Shown here: in pieces, positions 1 to 6,230 of the stretch
Position numbering within the stretch: the stretch's first letter is position 1
Layout: each line of letters opens with the position of its first letter
Assembly (NCBI GenBank): GCA_014762585.1
Contig: JABURN010000234.1
Location: 1-8,779 of the forward strand
Direction: 5' to 3'
DNA: 8,779 bases
Source: Methylophaga sp.
Lineage (GTDB): Bacteria; Pseudomonadota; Gammaproteobacteria; Nitrosococcales; Methylophagaceae
The notes under the pieces: generated by a model
Told to the model about the DNA's origin: nothing
The model's database searches: none
Seen by the model: the letters and a program-made list of their open reading frames with translations, nothing else
Program-made: the position numbers and the translations under genes

Positions 1-19
1 TATCAAAGCGTTCAGCCAT
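1..19 (-). CDS. 5' end of a gene leaving the window (partial, unidentified)
   Basis: Reading leftward, an ATG at 19-17 opens a frame that begins MAERFD and runs off the window edge. A Shine-Dalgarno AGGA lies at 30-27, leaving a 7-base spacer, which is a good distance. The ATG is only 16 bases past the stop of the MAPEG-family gene on the same strand, as expected for the next gene of one transcript. Six codons cannot identify a family, so no function is proposed. Only the start signal and the operon-like spacing support the call. Confidence 0.5.
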
Positions 20-35
20 ATGATGTTCCTGTCGG

Positions 36-464
36 TCAGAGCAGCGTCAGACCGCACATCAATAATAGAACAATATTGGCCACAAAACCGATCATAAAGA
101 AAAAGGTTCGTGGGCTTGGGTTCTTTTCAGTCGCAATCTTGTAGTAAAGAATCATGTGACCGAGACGTGCCAGGGCATAAACCCATAACAAAACACCGGT
201 CCAGAACGGACTTACTCCGACAAATATCGCCAGAAAAGCCGTGCTGAGCAAGATCGGCAGGTTTTCCAGCGAATTCATAAAGGTCCGATGAGCCCGAAAC
301 ACAAAGGATTCATGACTTATTTCCGGAGGCAGTTTGCCTGGCACGGCACCGGGATAGCGGGCTTTGCTTGAACTGGCGATAAACCACTGCACCAACCAGA
401 TGACTAAAATCACAAAAACTGCCCATAAGGCCATGTAGTAAGCGCTGCTGACTGCTGGGGTCAT
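36..464 (-). CDS. MAPEG-family integral membrane protein
   Basis: A 142-residue, strongly hydrophobic protein with about four membrane helices (roughly residues 10-30, 68-83, 86-108 and 119-141), which is the size and topology of the MAPEG family (membrane-associated proteins in eicosanoid and glutathione metabolism). The family signature is visible in the loop before helix 2: residues 57-70 read RAHRTFMNSLENLP, with the Arg, His, Asn and Glu-Asn positions of bacterial MAPEG proteins. A second basic patch, YALARLGHMILYY, begins near residue 96. MAPEG enzymes in eukaryotes are glutathione transferases or peroxidases; most bacterial members, including this subgroup, have no proven reaction. The ATG at 464 is preceded by GGGAG at 474-470 with a 5-base spacer. 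It follows the acetyltransferase/hydrolase gene by 25 bases on the same strand, so co-transcription is likely. The family call is secure; activity is not. Confidence 0.85.
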   Translation of the reverse strand: MTPAVSSAYYMALWAVFVILVIWLVQWFIASSSKARYPGAVPGKLPPEISHESFVFRAHRTFMNSLENLPILLSTAFLAIFVGVSPFWTGVLLWVYALARLGHMILYYKIATEKNPSPRTFFFMIGFVANIVLLLMCGLTLL

Positions 465-489
465 GGTGTCTCCCTGTGTATGTTAGAGG

Positions 490-2016
490 TTAGTTGTTGA
501 GCCAGGACACCTGGTAAAGATCCTGACGGCGATCTTTAAGATTGTTGACTGATCCTTCGCTTCGGGTCAGTTTGAGTTTATCGAGGTCGAGATCGGAGAA
601 CATGATCATCTCCGTATTGGGCGTGGTTTCAGCCATCACCGCATCATGTGGATAGGAAAAGTCAGACGGAGAAAACACCGCTGCCTGTGAGTACTGCACG
701 TCCAGATTTTCAACCTGGGGCAGGTTGCCACAGCTGCCACAGATAACCACATAACATTCATTCTCTATGGCTCGCGCCTGAGCACAGCTTCGAACACGCA
801 GATAACCATTCTTGGTGTCAGTCCAGTAGGGCACAAACAGAATATCCATGTCCTGTGCTGCAAGCAGACGCCCCAGTTCCGGAAACTCCACGTCATAGCA
901 AATAAGAATGCCAATTCGGCCTGCGTCGGTGTCAAATACCTGCAGCTGATCGCCGCCCTCAATAACCCAGTCACGGCGTTCGTGAGGCGTAATATGCAGT
1001 TTACGTTGAATATCGATGGTGCCGTCCCGTCGGCAAAGATAGGTGACGTTATAAAGCACATCATCTTCCATCAGCGGCATTGAACCGGTGATGACATTGA
1101 TGTTGTAGCTCACCGCCATCTGCGACATTTCATTTTTGAACTTTTCGGTGAAGCCGGCCAGAAAGCGAATCGCCTCGGTCTGGTTACGCTGATCCGGGCT
1201 GAGACCCATCAGCGCGGCATTAAAAAACTCCGGAAACAGGGCAAAGTCGCTTTTATAGTTGGACAGAGCATCGATGAAGTATTCGACCTGATTCAGGCAC
1301 TCCTCGACTGAGTGAACTTCGCGCATCTGCCACTGGATCGCCCCGATACGGACCTGTGTTTTACGGGTTTCGATGACGGTGGTTTCCGGTTCATAGAAAA
1401 TATTGCGCCATTCCAGCAAGGTCGCATAACCCTGCGATTTTTCATCCTCAGGCAGATACTGCTTGAGTAAACGGGTTACCTGAAAGTCATTAGAAAGCTG
1501 AAAGGTCAGGATCGGGTCATAAATACGTTTGTTTTTGACCGCTTCGAAATATTCCGCCGGTGACATTTCATCGGCATGTTCGTGGTAATTGGGAATACGA
1601 CCGCCGGCGAGGATGGCACGCAGATTATGCTGGCGGCAAAGCTCTTTGCGGGCTTCGTAGAGGCGACGGCCCAGTCGATAACCGCGGTAATCCGGATGAA
1701 TCAACACATCCAGACCGTAAAGGGCATCGCCATTGGGATTATTCAGAATCGTTTCCCGCTTGGAAATCAGATCATCATAGGTATGCGGGTTGCTGAATTG
1801 TTGATAATCGACCTGCACGGATAAAGCAACGCCGATGATCCGGTCGTGGTCCACCACACAGATCTGGCCTTCGGGGAGATCATCAATCAGTTTGAAAATG
1901 GTGTGCTCCGGCCAGGAACCACCAATATCCTGATAGATTTGATCCATCAGTTCCTTGAGTTGAGGATAGTCCTGCTTTTCCAGGTTCCGGATTTTAATAT
2001 GCAGATCTTCGGGCAT
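490..2016 (-). CDS. Two-domain GNAT acetyltransferase / carbon-nitrogen hydrolase (nitrilase superfamily)
   Basis: A 508-residue cytosolic protein, with no signal peptide or membrane segment, made of two domains. Residues about 6-185 are a GNAT acetyltransferase: the acetyl-CoA loop HPDYRGYRLGRRLYEARKEL lies at 107-126. The usual RxxGxG/A is here RGYRLG, so the first loop glycine is Arg114. Residues about 221-500 are a carbon-nitrogen hydrolase domain with the full catalytic triad: Glu263 (FPEFF), Lys339 (RKL) and Cys373 (ICYDVEFPE). Glu346 (HERRDW) is probably the extra conserved active-site Glu. This fusion is a recognised branch of the nitrilase superfamily, so both halves are expected to fold and the hydrolase to be active on an amide, but no substrate can be read from sequence. 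The ATG at 2016 has GGAG at 2025-2022 with a 5-base spacer. It is the first gene of the leftward run and diverges from the globin gene. Confidence 0.92.
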   Translation of the reverse strand: MPEDLHIKIRNLEKQDYPQLKELMDQIYQDIGGSWPEHTIFKLIDDLPEGQICVVDHDRIIGVALSVQVDYQQFSNPHTYDDLISKRETILNNPNGDALYGLDVLIHPDYRGYRLGRRLYEARKELCRQHNLRAILAGGRIPNYHEHADEMSPAEYFEAVKNKRIYDPILTFQLSNDFQVTRLLKQYLPEDEKSQGYATLLEWRNIFYEPETTVIETRKTQVRIGAIQWQMREVHSVEECLNQVEYFIDALSNYKSDFALFPEFFNAALMGLSPDQRNQTEAIRFLAGFTEKFKNEMSQMAVSYNINVITGSMPLMEDDVLYNVTYLCRRDGTIDIQRKLHITPHERRDWVIEGGDQLQVFDTDAGRIGILICYDVEFPELGRLLAAQDMDILFVPYWTDTKNGYLRVRSCAQARAIENECYVVICGSCGNLPQVENLDVQYSQAAVFSPSDFSYPHDAVMAETTPNTEMIMFSDLDLDKLKLTRSEGSVNNLKDRRQDLYQVSWLNN

Positions 2017-2073
2017 GCATGCTCCACTGGGTCGATTGGCTTTCAGCTCAAAATACGCTGTTTAATACGACTT

Positions 2074-2090
2074 TGTGAAGTCTGTGAAGT
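2074..2090. repeat. Tandem direct repeat TGTGAAGT, period 9
   Basis: TGTGAAGT occurs at 2074-2081 and again at 2083-2090, separated by one base. Two adjacent copies at a near-helical-turn period inside a divergent promoter region resemble a direct-repeat binding site for a regulator. Which protein would bind is unknown, and a chance repeat of 8 bases is possible. Confidence 0.35.
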
Positions 2091-2168
2091 TGAGCATGAC
2101 TGTTCAATTTTCTACAGCAGCGTTATAGTTGAGTTCGGGGCATAAAAGTCTTTTTGCTCCATCTCAAG

Positions 2169-2196
2169 CTCACTGTTTCAAACCCGAAACAATGAG
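2169..2196. repeat. Imperfect inverted repeat upstream of the globin gene
   Basis: The arms CTCAcTGTTTC (2169-2179) and GAAACAaTGAG (2186-2196) are complementary over 11 positions with one C/A mismatch, around a 6-base loop. No T-run follows in either direction, so it is not an intrinsic terminator. It could be an operator or a folded leader element of the globin transcript. A second small stem, GCTGT/ACAGC (2213-2217 with 2222-2226), follows 17 bases later. Confidence 0.5.
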
Positions 2197-2283
2197 ATCT
2201 CCCGCTGTTGAGGCTGTTGTTACAGCACCCCCAAACAACGGAGTTAAAGGGCTTTCTGCCCTTGGCATTAGGGAGAAATCATC

Positions 2284-2748
2284 ATGACCTTATTTCAGAA
2301 AAAACAAGCAGTATTAAAACTGTTGGCTTTAAGCTTGGCATTCATGCCATCAGTTCAGGCTGAGGAGGCCTCGCTCTATGACAGATTGGGCGGTCTTGCA
2401 CCTATCAGCGTTGTTGTCAGCGACTTTCTTGATGAACTGGTGCCCGATCCATTATTGAATCAGAACCCGGCTATCGACGCTGCCAGACAAGCGGTTCCCA
2501 AACCCTATTTGAAATATCAGGTGACAGCGATGGTCTGTCAGGCCACGGGTGGTCCCTGTCAGTATCATGGCAGAACGATGAAAGACGCTCACGCCCATCT
2601 GAATATCAGTGAAAGAGAGTGGACAAGAATGAAAGTGATTTTCAGGGATTTACTGGTAAGGCATCAAGTACCAGAACAGGAAGCCAATGAATTGATTGCC
2701 ATTATTGATTCCACAAAAGCCGATATTGTGGTCGCAACATCCCCCTGA
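2284..2748 (+). CDS. Exported group 1 truncated hemoglobin
   Basis: A 154-residue heme protein of the group 1 truncated (2/2) hemoglobin family. Residues 1-26 form a Sec signal peptide (basic start, hydrophobic core LKLLALSLAF, cleavage predicted after VQA), so the globin should act in the periplasm. The mature domain begins SLYDRLGG (30-37), the family opening. The proximal heme ligand is His103 in MKDAHAHL (99-106). Aligned by eye with Mycobacterium tuberculosis trHbN, the usual distal Tyr (B10) is Leu49, and E7 and E11 fall on Leu76 and Val80, giving an apolar distal pocket. Cys85 and Cys92 flank an ATGGP turn and could form a disulfide in the periplasm. The ATG has AGGGAG at 2270-2275 with an 8-base spacer. 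Group 1 globins bind O2 and often detoxify NO, but without distal Tyr that role is uncertain here. The gene stands alone and ends at a shared terminator. Confidence 0.9.
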   Translation: MTLFQKKQAVLKLLALSLAFMPSVQAEEASLYDRLGGLAPISVVVSDFLDELVPDPLLNQNPAIDAARQAVPKPYLKYQVTAMVCQATGGPCQYHGRTMKDAHAHLNISEREWTRMKVIFRDLLVRHQVPEQEANELIAIIDSTKADIVVATSP

Positions 2749-2766
2749 TTTTGGCTTATTCAGGGC

Positions 2767-2798
2767 AAAAAAAAGGCAAGCTCATGGCTTGCCTTTTT
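2767..2798. terminator. Bidirectional intrinsic terminator between globin and cold-shock genes
   Basis: GGCAAGC (2775-2781) pairs with GCTTGCC (2787-2793) around a 5-base loop. The stem is flanked by eight A's (2767-2774) on the left and five T's (2794-2798) on the right, so a T-run follows the hairpin in both directions. It sits 18 bases past the globin stop and just past the stop of the convergent cold-shock gene, ending both transcripts. The longer run serves the minus strand. Confidence 0.92.
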
Positions 2799-2815
2799 CC
2801 TGGAATTCGTTCGCT

Positions 2816-3022
2816 TTACAGCGCGACGATGTTCTCAGCTTGTGGGCCTTTAGGACCAGTAGTCACTGAGAATTCGACTTTCTGGCCTTCAGCCAGAGTC
2901 TTGAAGCCTGAGCCAGTGATCGCACTGTAATGAGCGAATACATCAGGGCCTGAAGCTTGTTCGATAAAACCGAAACCTTTTGTTTCGTTAAACCACTTTA
3001 CGGTACCAGTAGTAGTAGACAT
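2816..3022 (-). CDS. Cold-shock domain protein (CspA family)
   Basis: A 68-residue single-domain protein of the CspA family, a small beta-barrel that binds single-stranded RNA and DNA and melts RNA structure. The signature is complete: [17 protein letters not shown] at 6-22 includes the aromatic patch and RNP1 (KGFGFI, 15-20). RNP2 is VFAHYSAI (28-35), where the more usual VFVHFSAI has two conservative changes. The end, [13 protein letters not shown], is typical. The frame is open upstream to an ATG at 3124, but the ATG at 3022 is the start: it gives the exact family length and has AGGA at 3034-3031 with an 8-base spacer. It is monocistronic, with its own promoter, a leader of about 140 nt, and a shared terminator. 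Whether it is cold-induced or constitutive cannot be told from the protein. The leader suggests post-transcriptional control. Confidence 0.97.
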   Translation of the reverse strand: MSTTTGTVKWFNETKGFGFIEQASGPDVFAHYSAITGSGFKTLAEGQKVEFSVTTGPKGPQAENIVAL

Positions 3023-3030
3023 ATTGTTTA

Positions 3031-3104
3031 TCCTGTAGATAAGTAAAAATAGCCCAATCGGGCGGGTGTAGCGTGAAACAGACCGGGATTTAAAAACTAC
3101 AGGA
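3031..3104 (-). promoter_or_regulatory. Leader structure that can mask the cold-shock gene's ribosome binding site
   Basis: In the mRNA, UCCUGUAG (plus-strand 3104-3097) is perfectly complementary to CUACAGGA (3038-3031), and the latter contains the AGGA Shine-Dalgarno of the cold-shock gene. A G-U pair can extend the helix to 9. The 58 bases between the arms hold a further stem, GCCC-GATT-GGGC (3063-3052), followed by UAUUUUU. This is the layout expected of a translation-controlling leader such as an RNA thermoswitch, and CspA-family mRNAs are known for long structured leaders. The pairing is seen; the switching is inferred. Confidence 0.5.
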
Positions 3105-3168
3105 CGAAGAACAACAAGATGCAACGTAGTGGAGAATTAAACGAAGGGCTAAATTTCTAGCTAAACAT

Positions 3169-3197
3169 ATAATCTGCGTAATATTCGCGAAAGTCAA
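3169..3197 (-). promoter_or_regulatory. Sigma70-like promoter of the cold-shock gene
   Basis: On the minus strand, -35 TTGACT (3197-3192) and -10 GATTAT (3174-3169) are separated by 17 bases. The predicted start near 3162 gives a 5' leader of about 140 nt before the ATG at 3022, typical of cspA-type genes. The surrounding bases are AT-rich. Confidence 0.6.
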
Positions 3198-3278
3198 TCT
3201 ATTTCTGATTAAGCGACTTTTTCCTTGTTTCCAATAGCTTTTGAGAAAGTATCCTCATTCAAAGATCCCTCAATGCAG

Positions 3279-4220
3279 TTAGTCAGTATGACTTTCTTCG
3301 CTAGTCTCTTCTTCCAGAACTTTGTATACCTCATCCCCTTTCTGAGTCGGTCTAATATCAACGGTTGATTTATCAATCAGATGAACACCGGAAAACACAA
3401 TCGCATCACCGAGTTTGGGCACATAGGCGAGTGTGGTGTCAGTCTCATAGAGCTTGTAGCCGACGGTCTGCATCCTGTAACGAACATAAGGGTAAAAGCC
3501 CTGAACGGTGACTGATTCGCTGGCGAGACGCGGGTAGGGCGTGGCAACATCCGTCAGCATCAGATTGATAGCTTTTTGCAGGTTTTCAGAAATATTATCT
3601 TCAAAGACCTGGCCGTCATTGGCTGTCCAGCCGTTTTCACCCGAGAACGGTCTGGCCGGGCCGGAAGAGGAAATATAACGGCTCCACCAGATATCGGTGT
3701 TGAGCCTGGTATCTTTCAATGCCGCCTGCAGCAGTACGTAGGGTCTAACATCAGTCTCGTTCTGAAAGGTCAGAATAACGGCGCTTTTTACTTTAAGTAC
3801 CGGGGTGTAGGTTGTGGCGTAATTGGTGTAAGCACCCGCAAATTCGGGCTGCACAATCAGATCATCAGCAATGGCATCGGCAGCTTCAGTCAATTTGAAT
3901 TGCAATAATGCCTCGGTATCCTGAATGGCTGTTTCAGCGCTGTCCGAGTCGATGGCACTTTGCAGGGTAACTCCAATCGGCCCCAGTATGGAACTAACCC
4001 AGCCACCGGCTTGATGCCCTGAAATAATGACCTGACTGTCAGGGACTCGATGAACACCGCCAGGTAAATCAAAAAAGCCTGACAGGCTCTCATCAGTGAA
4101 CTGAACAGCAATCTCTTCAGATTGTGATGGGGCAGATACGATGGTGGTTGAGGTACAGGCCATCAGGAGGCTTAGCATTATGGCACCTGTGATGACCTTG
4201 ATAGCTGCGATAGCGTTCAT
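3279..4220 (-). CDS. Unrecognised lipoprotein (hypothetical)
   Basis: A 313-residue protein I do not recognise as a named family. Residues 1-22 are a lipoprotein signal peptide ending LLMAC, with Cys22 the predicted lipidated residue. The following residues are Thr-Ser, with no Asp at +2, so the outer membrane is the likely destination. A glycine-rich hydrophobic stretch (GHQAGGWVSSILGPIGV, 68-84) is followed by a likely helical segment (about 85-122) and a mixed beta-rich region with many aromatic residues (VKSAVILTFQN 144-154; GFYPYVRYRM 241-250). The C-terminus is acidic (VLEEETSEES). The chosen ATG at 4220 has GGAG at 4233-4230 with a 9-base spacer and places the signal peptide at the N-terminus. 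An in-frame ATG at 4355 would bury it and overlap the MFS gene by over 100 bases. It is the last gene of a three-gene cluster, 19 bases after the transporter. Confidence 0.85.
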   Translation of the reverse strand: MNAIAAIKVITGAIMLSLLMACTSTTIVSAPSQSEEIAVQFTDESLSGFFDLPGGVHRVPDSQVIISGHQAGGWVSSILGPIGVTLQSAIDSDSAETAIQDTEALLQFKLTEAADAIADDLIVQPEFAGAYTNYATTYTPVLKVKSAVILTFQNETDVRPYVLLQAALKDTRLNTDIWWSRYISSSGPARPFSGENGWTANDGQVFEDNISENLQKAINLMLTDVATPYPRLASESVTVQGFYPYVRYRMQTVGYKLYETDTTLAYVPKLGDAIVFSGVHLIDKSTVDIRPTQKGDEVYKVLEEETSEESHTD

Positions 4221-4239
4221 TGCATAAGTCTCCGGCTGG

Positions 4240-5457
4240 TTATTCAGTTTTGCTGAGATGGGCTTCCCGAATCGGTCCCTGTGCCATAATCCAGGTGATG
4301 ACCAGAAATGCCAGCATGCCGAGCAAAATCGACTGGAACTGCACACCGGCATCAATCATAAAGCCGAGGAAGGCGGGGGCCAGACCGGTAGAAAACACCA
4401 GAAACGCCGATTTCAGAGAGCGCACCTGTCCCAGGTGTTCCCGGCCCCAGAGTCTGACCAGCAGGCTGTCGCCGATGGGAGAGGACATCCCCAGCGCGGT
4501 ACCGGCACCCAGCATGATGATCCAGATGGCAATATTGCCGCCAATTAATGCCGCTGCCAGCAAGGCGATAGCGAAAGGAATCAGATAAAGCTTGGCGAGG
4601 GTGGTGACACCCAGTTCATCTATCCAGCGACCACCCAATAAAGCACCGGGGAAGCGTGAGATCCCGAGAGCGGTCAGAGCAAAGGCATAGGTGGTGGCAG
4701 TGGCTCCCAGATCTTCCGTCAATTGCGCCTGATAAATAAAGATGCCGGTGAGTGTGATGGGCAATACCATCAACATCGGGATCAGCATCCAGAAACGACG
4801 CTCCCGCATCGGCGAAGGTCCTTTTTCCTGCGGTTCATTTTTGCTTTTTTTCTTTCTGGGTGCTTCGGGCCAATCAACAAACAACAGGAGCAGTACCCAC
4901 ATCACCATTAATACAGCGACGATGCTCCACCAGATCTGCTGCCAGGTCAGCCAGGTGACCATTAGGGCAATGACTGGTGGCAGAATGATTTCACCGGAGG
5001 GCATACCCAGGCTCACCAGGCCCAGTGCCCGGCCCCGGTTCAAGGTGAATTCACGTCCCGCCAGGGTGCTGCCAAGATGGGTCATCAGGCCCTGCCCACA
5101 GAGTCTTTGCAGGCCAAGACCGAAAACGGCCAAGCCCCACCAGGGTGAAAGCGTCAGCATCAAGACCCCGATAAACAGGGCAGACAGGACCATCAGGGCA
5201 TAGCGTCTGGGCGCAATCCAGTCTATTTTGGGGCCGAAATGCATCACCAGAAAACCGCTGGTCATGGTGATGGCCGCGTAGATACTGCCAAATTGACCGG
5301 CGGTGATATTGAGGTGTTGACTGATATCCGACTGAAACAGGCCGATAAAAAAGCTTTGGCCCAGGTTGCCGGTAAAGACGGCCAGCCAGGCAGCAGCCAG
5401 TAAACCAAAATGCCGGCGTAACAGTCCGGCATAGCCAAGGCGAATATCTGAATCCAT
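4240..5457 (-). CDS. Major facilitator superfamily (MFS) transporter
   Basis: A 405-residue inner-membrane protein with about twelve hydrophobic helices in two halves. A basic, hydrophilic cytoplasmic loop (about 200-221, with RKKKSK) joins helices 6 and 7, the hallmark MFS layout. The loop 2-3 motif A is degenerate: it reads GPKIDWIAPRR (75-85), keeping Gly and Asp but with Trp where DR is usual. The equivalent in the second half is GGRWIDELG (275-283). Conserved glycine/proline-rich stretches such as LGMPSGEIILP (150-160) are typical. Substrate and direction of transport cannot be assigned. The ATG at 5457 is preceded by GGAAG (5467-5463) with a 5-base spacer, the ribosome binding site lying right after the stop of the upstream DUF2238 gene (11-base gap). 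It sits between that gene and the lipoprotein gene, suggesting one transcript. Confidence 0.9.
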   Translation of the reverse strand: MDSDIRLGYAGLLRRHFGLLAAAWLAVFTGNLGQSFFIGLFQSDISQHLNITAGQFGSIYAAITMTSGFLVMHFGPKIDWIAPRRYALMVLSALFIGVLMLTLSPWWGLAVFGLGLQRLCGQGLMTHLGSTLAGREFTLNRGRALGLVSLGMPSGEIILPPVIALMVTWLTWQQIWWSIVAVLMVMWVLLLLFVDWPEAPRKKKSKNEPQEKGPSPMRERRFWMLIPMLMVLPITLTGIFIYQAQLTEDLGATATTYAFALTALGISRFPGALLGGRWIDELGVTTLAKLYLIPFAIALLAAALIGGNIAIWIIMLGAGTALGMSSPIGDSLLVRLWGREHLGQVRSLKSAFLVFSTGLAPAFLGFMIDAGVQFQSILLGMLAFLVITWIMAQGPIREAHLSKTE

Positions 5458-5468
5458 GAAATCTTCCG

Positions 5469-6143
5469 TTAGTTGCGCGGATGCGTTTTCTTGAAGAGAC
5501 GCGGGTTACTGTGGATGAATTGCCTGACCCAGCGCTGTACCAGACCCTGCTTGGGGTGTCTCTTCAGGTAGCGATAGCCCATCAGGCTGATGATCATGGC
5601 ACCAAGCGCGTCGACCATCAGGTCGGTCATTGTATCAGTCAGACCGGTGCTGTCACCGAAAGCCGGTTTCTGCATGGCCAAGTTGAATACCTTGTCGGCA
5701 GTATATTCGAAAAACTCCCAGAACACGCCGACACCAATCGCAAATAAAAAGGCAAAAAAGGCAATAAAGCCGGGTTTCATGTAGAGGCTGACCCGTTCGG
5801 TTTCGTTCATCACATACACCAGCAGGAAGCCGACAATGCCGAGCAGGAAACCGGAAACGGTGTGCAGCGCGATGTCCCACCACCAGATTTTCAGGTAATA
5901 GCCATGTACTTCACCCAAAAACAGCGAGGCGAAAACAAAGAGGATGGTCAATAGCTGAAACGCGGCGGGGATGACGACATCGAATCTTTTCGCGAACACG
6001 GTGGGCAACATCGTGATAAGAAAAATCCCCGTGATGATGAAAGCATCGAACCAGGCCTGATCCCAAAGGGCGCCCACCACACCGGCGACCAGAATGATCT
6101 GAAACAGGGTGGCTAGACGGTTTTGCAGGGTATTTTCATCCAT
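5469..6143 (-). CDS. DUF2238 / YjdF-like inner-membrane protein
   Basis: A 224-residue protein with about six membrane helices and a basic cytoplasmic tail (KRHPKQG...RLFKKTHPRN), matching the DUF2238 family that includes E. coli YjdF. Its conserved polar residues lie in or near the membrane: WWWDIALHTVSGF (87-99, Asp90 and His94), FWEFFEY (141-147, Glu143 and Glu146) and GLTDTMTDLMVDALG (167-181, Asp170, Asp174 and Asp178). This pattern of Asp, Glu and His in helices looks like a metal site or a buried catalytic site, but no activity is established for the family. An in-frame TGA two codons upstream (6149-6147) fixes the ATG at 6143 as the earliest start. There is no good Shine-Dalgarno in front of it, so translation may be weak. 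It is the first gene of the three-gene cluster and diverges from ybiO. Confidence 0.82.
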   Translation of the reverse strand: MDENTLQNRLATLFQIILVAGVVGALWDQAWFDAFIITGIFLITMLPTVFAKRFDVVIPAAFQLLTILFVFASLFLGEVHGYYLKIWWWDIALHTVSGFLLGIVGFLLVYVMNETERVSLYMKPGFIAFFAFLFAIGVGVFWEFFEYTADKVFNLAMQKPAFGDSTGLTDTMTDLMVDALGAMIISLMGYRYLKRHPKQGLVQRWVRQFIHSNPRLFKKTHPRN

Positions 6144-6201
6144 GGGTCATGATTTCTAAATGAACTCACGCCATCTTAAACAGTCAGGTTTTTAAAATCG
6201 A

Positions 6202-6230
6202 GTTATCCACGCCGTGATTTGAGTTAACAA
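6202..6230 (-). promoter_or_regulatory. Candidate sigma70-like promoter of the DUF2238-MFS-lipoprotein cluster
   Basis: On the minus strand, -35 TTGTTA (6230-6225) and -10 GATAAC (6207-6202) are 17 bases apart, each matching 4 of 6 consensus positions. The -35 directly abuts the -35 of the opposing ybiO promoter, so RNA polymerase could probably occupy only one at a time. Confidence 0.42.

Larger units (their letters stand above)
2017..2283. promoter_or_regulatory. Divergent intergenic control region, hydrolase gene / globin gene
   Basis: These 267 bases separate two divergent start codons and must hold both promoters. No strong sigma70 promoter stands out. On the plus strand TATAGT at 2124-2129 is a fair -10 but its upstream TTCAAT (2103-2108) is at a short 15-base spacing. 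On the minus strand TTCACA (2079-2074) followed after 18 bases by TATTTT (2055-2050) is a weak candidate. The globin-proximal half is rich in small inverted repeats, listed separately. A small perfect hairpin, AAGGGC/GCCCTT (2247-2252 with 2258-2263, 5-base loop), lies just before the globin ribosome binding site AGGGAG (2270-2275). Promoter positions are inference. Confidence 0.45.

Noticed and set aside
1560..1824. Plus-strand open frames within the hydrolase gene and similar ones within the MFS gene (4220-5203)
   Set aside because: Reverse-strand shadows of well-supported genes with no domain, start signal or context.
3044..3063. Intrinsic terminator (attenuator) inside the cold-shock leader: GCCC-GATT-GGGC followed by TATTTTT
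   Set aside because: The stem is only 4 bp and the T-run is interrupted; better read as part of the leader fold, though attenuation is not excluded.
3023..3124. N-terminal extension of the cold-shock protein to an upstream in-frame ATG at 3124
   Set aside because: The extension lies in the leader, is not cold-shock-like, and the ATG at 3022 has the ribosome binding site and gives the usual family length.
4221..4355. Longer start (ATG at 4355) for the lipoprotein gene
   Set aside because: It would overlap the MFS gene by over 100 bases and bury the lipoprotein signal peptide inside the protein; the ATG at 4220 has a ribosome binding site.
6203..6211. DnaA-box-like TTATCCACG
   Set aside because: A single near-match with no other boxes, AT-rich repeats or replication genes nearby; it coincides with a candidate -10 region. 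Not evidence of an origin.
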